From Inquilinus sp039594555 (GTDB lineage: Bacteria > Pseudomonadota > Alphaproteobacteria > DSM-16000 > Inquilinaceae), in the NCBI RefSeq assembly GCF_039594555.1, contig NZ_JBCNNF010000414.1, forward strand, positions 1-6,125: DNA of 6,125 nucleotides, written 5' to 3'. Below the pieces are notes generated by a model that saw only the letters and a list, made by a program, of their open reading frames with translations, was not told the DNA's origin and ran no database searches. This document shows positions 5,351-6,125 of the stretch, in pieces. The position numbers and the translations under genes are program-made. Each line of letters starts with the position of its first letter. The stretch's first letter is position 1.

Positions 5351-6115
5351 ATGCGTCGTTTGGAGAACAAGGTCGCGATCGTCACCGGCGCCAGCGCCGG
5401 CATCGGCCGGGCCACCGCGAAGCTGTTCGCCGCCGAGGGTGCCAAGCTGGTGCTGGGCGCCCGCCGCGAGGCCGAGCTGGCCAGCCTCGTCGCCGAGATC
5501 GAGGCTGAAGGCGGCCAGGCCGTGGCGCTGGCGGGCGATGTCCGCTCCGAGGACTATGCCCGCGCTCTGGTGGCGCTGGCGGCGGAGCGGTTCGGCCGGC
5601 TCGACATCGCCTTCAACAATGCCGGCACGCTGGGCGAGACCGGCGCCAGCACCGGCGTCACCGAGGCCGGGTGGGCCGACACGATCGCGATCAACCTGAC
5701 CGGCGCCTTCCTCGGCGCCAAGCACCAGATCGCCGAGATGGCGAAGCAGGGCGGCGGATCGGTGATCTTCACCTCGACCTTCGTCGGCCACACCTTCGCC
5801 TTCCCCGGCGTCGCCGCCTATGCCGCCAGCAAGGCCGGCCTGATCGGCCTGACCCAGGCGCTGGCGGCCGAGTTCGGCCCGCAGGGCATCCGCGTCAATG
5901 CCGTGCTGCCGGGCGCGGTCGACACCGACATGTACCGCACCGCCAATGCCACGCCGGAGGCGCGGGAACATCTGAGCAGCATGCACGCCCTGAAGCGCGC
6001 CGGCACGCCGGAGGAGATCGCCCGCTCGGTCCTCTACCTGGCGTCGGACGACGCCTCCTTCGTCACCGGCACCGCGTCGCTGGTGGATGGCGGCATCTCG
6101 ATCGCCCGGGGGTGA
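5351..6115 (+). CDS. Classical short-chain dehydrogenase/reductase (SDR), substrate unknown
   Basis: This 254-residue NAD(P)-dependent oxidoreductase shows all marks of a classical SDR. It has the cofactor-binding TGASAGIG (12-19), NNAG (89-92), and the catalytic tetrad Asn115, Ser142, Tyr157 and Lys161 (YAASK). PG and T-x-M follow the catalytic helix, and the C-terminus has the usual FVTGTASLVDGG. The basic pair Arg38-Arg39 after the second beta-strand (LGARR) suggests a preference for NADP(H). The ATG has a good ribosome site, AGGAGA (5339-5344). From memory it closely resembles a common uncharacterised family (PRK07478) that shares FNNAGTLGE, FTSTFVGHT and HALKR. It is divergent from the LysR gene and very likely its regulatory target. 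It is not KduD: the KduD-type segments are absent and three unrelated genes lie between it and the kduI locus. Known relatives give no firm substrate. Confidence 0.94.
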   Translation: MRRLENKVAIVTGASAGIGRATAKLFAAEGAKLVLGARREAELASLVAEIEAEGGQAVALAGDVRSEDYARALVALAAERFGRLDIAFNNAGTLGETGASTGVTEAGWADTIAINLTGAFLGAKHQIAEMAKQGGGSVIFTSTFVGHTFAFPGVAAYAASKAGLIGLTQALAAEFGPQGIRVNAVLPGAVDTDMYRTANATPEAREHLSSMHALKRAGTPEEIARSVLYLASDDASFVTGTASLVDGGISIARG

Positions 6116-6125
6116 TCGAGATGCC

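Noticed and set aside
5234..5986. Minus-strand open frame of 250 codons opposite the SDR gene
   Set aside because: It is a Gly/Ala/Arg-rich shadow of a complete SDR with all catalytic motifs.
5351..6115. SDR considered as KduD, which would complete a KduI/KduD pair
   Set aside because: The sequence lacks the KduD-type N-terminal and substrate-region segments and resembles a different SDR family; it also has its own divergent LysR regulator and is separated from kduI by several unrelated genes.
6116..6125. ATG at 6121-6123, possible start of a downstream gene in an operon with the SDR
   Set aside because: Only five bases of it are in the window and no coding sequence can be assessed.

Overview
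This is a G+C-rich (around 70% by eye), gene-dense stretch of bacterial chromosome. Codons end overwhelmingly in G or C. The gene families present (an FCD-type GntR regulator beside kduI, an FAH-family hydratase, a PhyH dioxygenase, a LysR/SDR pair) suggest a metabolically versatile alphaproteobacterium, perhaps of the Rhodospirillales. That placement is inference: the window contains no rRNA, tRNA or other marker gene. I see no mobile element, CRISPR array, RNA gene or phage feature.

Left end (1-2186): a minus-strand pair, an FCD-type GntR regulator followed 26 bp later by kduI (5-keto-4-deoxyuronate isomerase). kduI runs off the left edge, so its C-terminal third is missing. Divergent from the regulator, across 84 bp, is a plus-strand gene of the fumarylacetoacetate hydrolase / 2-keto-4-pentenoate hydratase family. 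The shared AT-rich intergenic patch is the likely control point, so this looks like part of a locus for breakdown of pectin- or uronate-derived sugars.

Middle (2194-4312): a minus-strand cation diffusion facilitator (metal exporter) and a plus-strand phytanoyl-CoA dioxygenase-like Fe(II)/2-oxoglutarate enzyme diverge from a spacer that is AT-rich at its centre and carries an imperfect palindrome. For both genes I prefer a start downstream of the longest open frame.

Right end (4313-6115): a minus-strand LysR regulator is divergent from a plus-strand short-chain dehydrogenase. Between them lies a perfect 9-bp-arm inverted repeat containing a T-N11-A LysR box, plus an 11-bp inverted copy of its core 42 bp away. 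This is the clearest regulatory architecture in the window. The dioxygenase and LysR genes converge with no intervening base and share the palindrome TGATCA as their two stop codons.

The genes form three divergent regulatory units rather than one pathway. I found no convincing evidence of a previously undescribed multi-gene system. The most checkable leads are the LysR operator pair, the unexplained role of the FAH-family enzyme next to kduI, and the altered metal site of the CDF protein.
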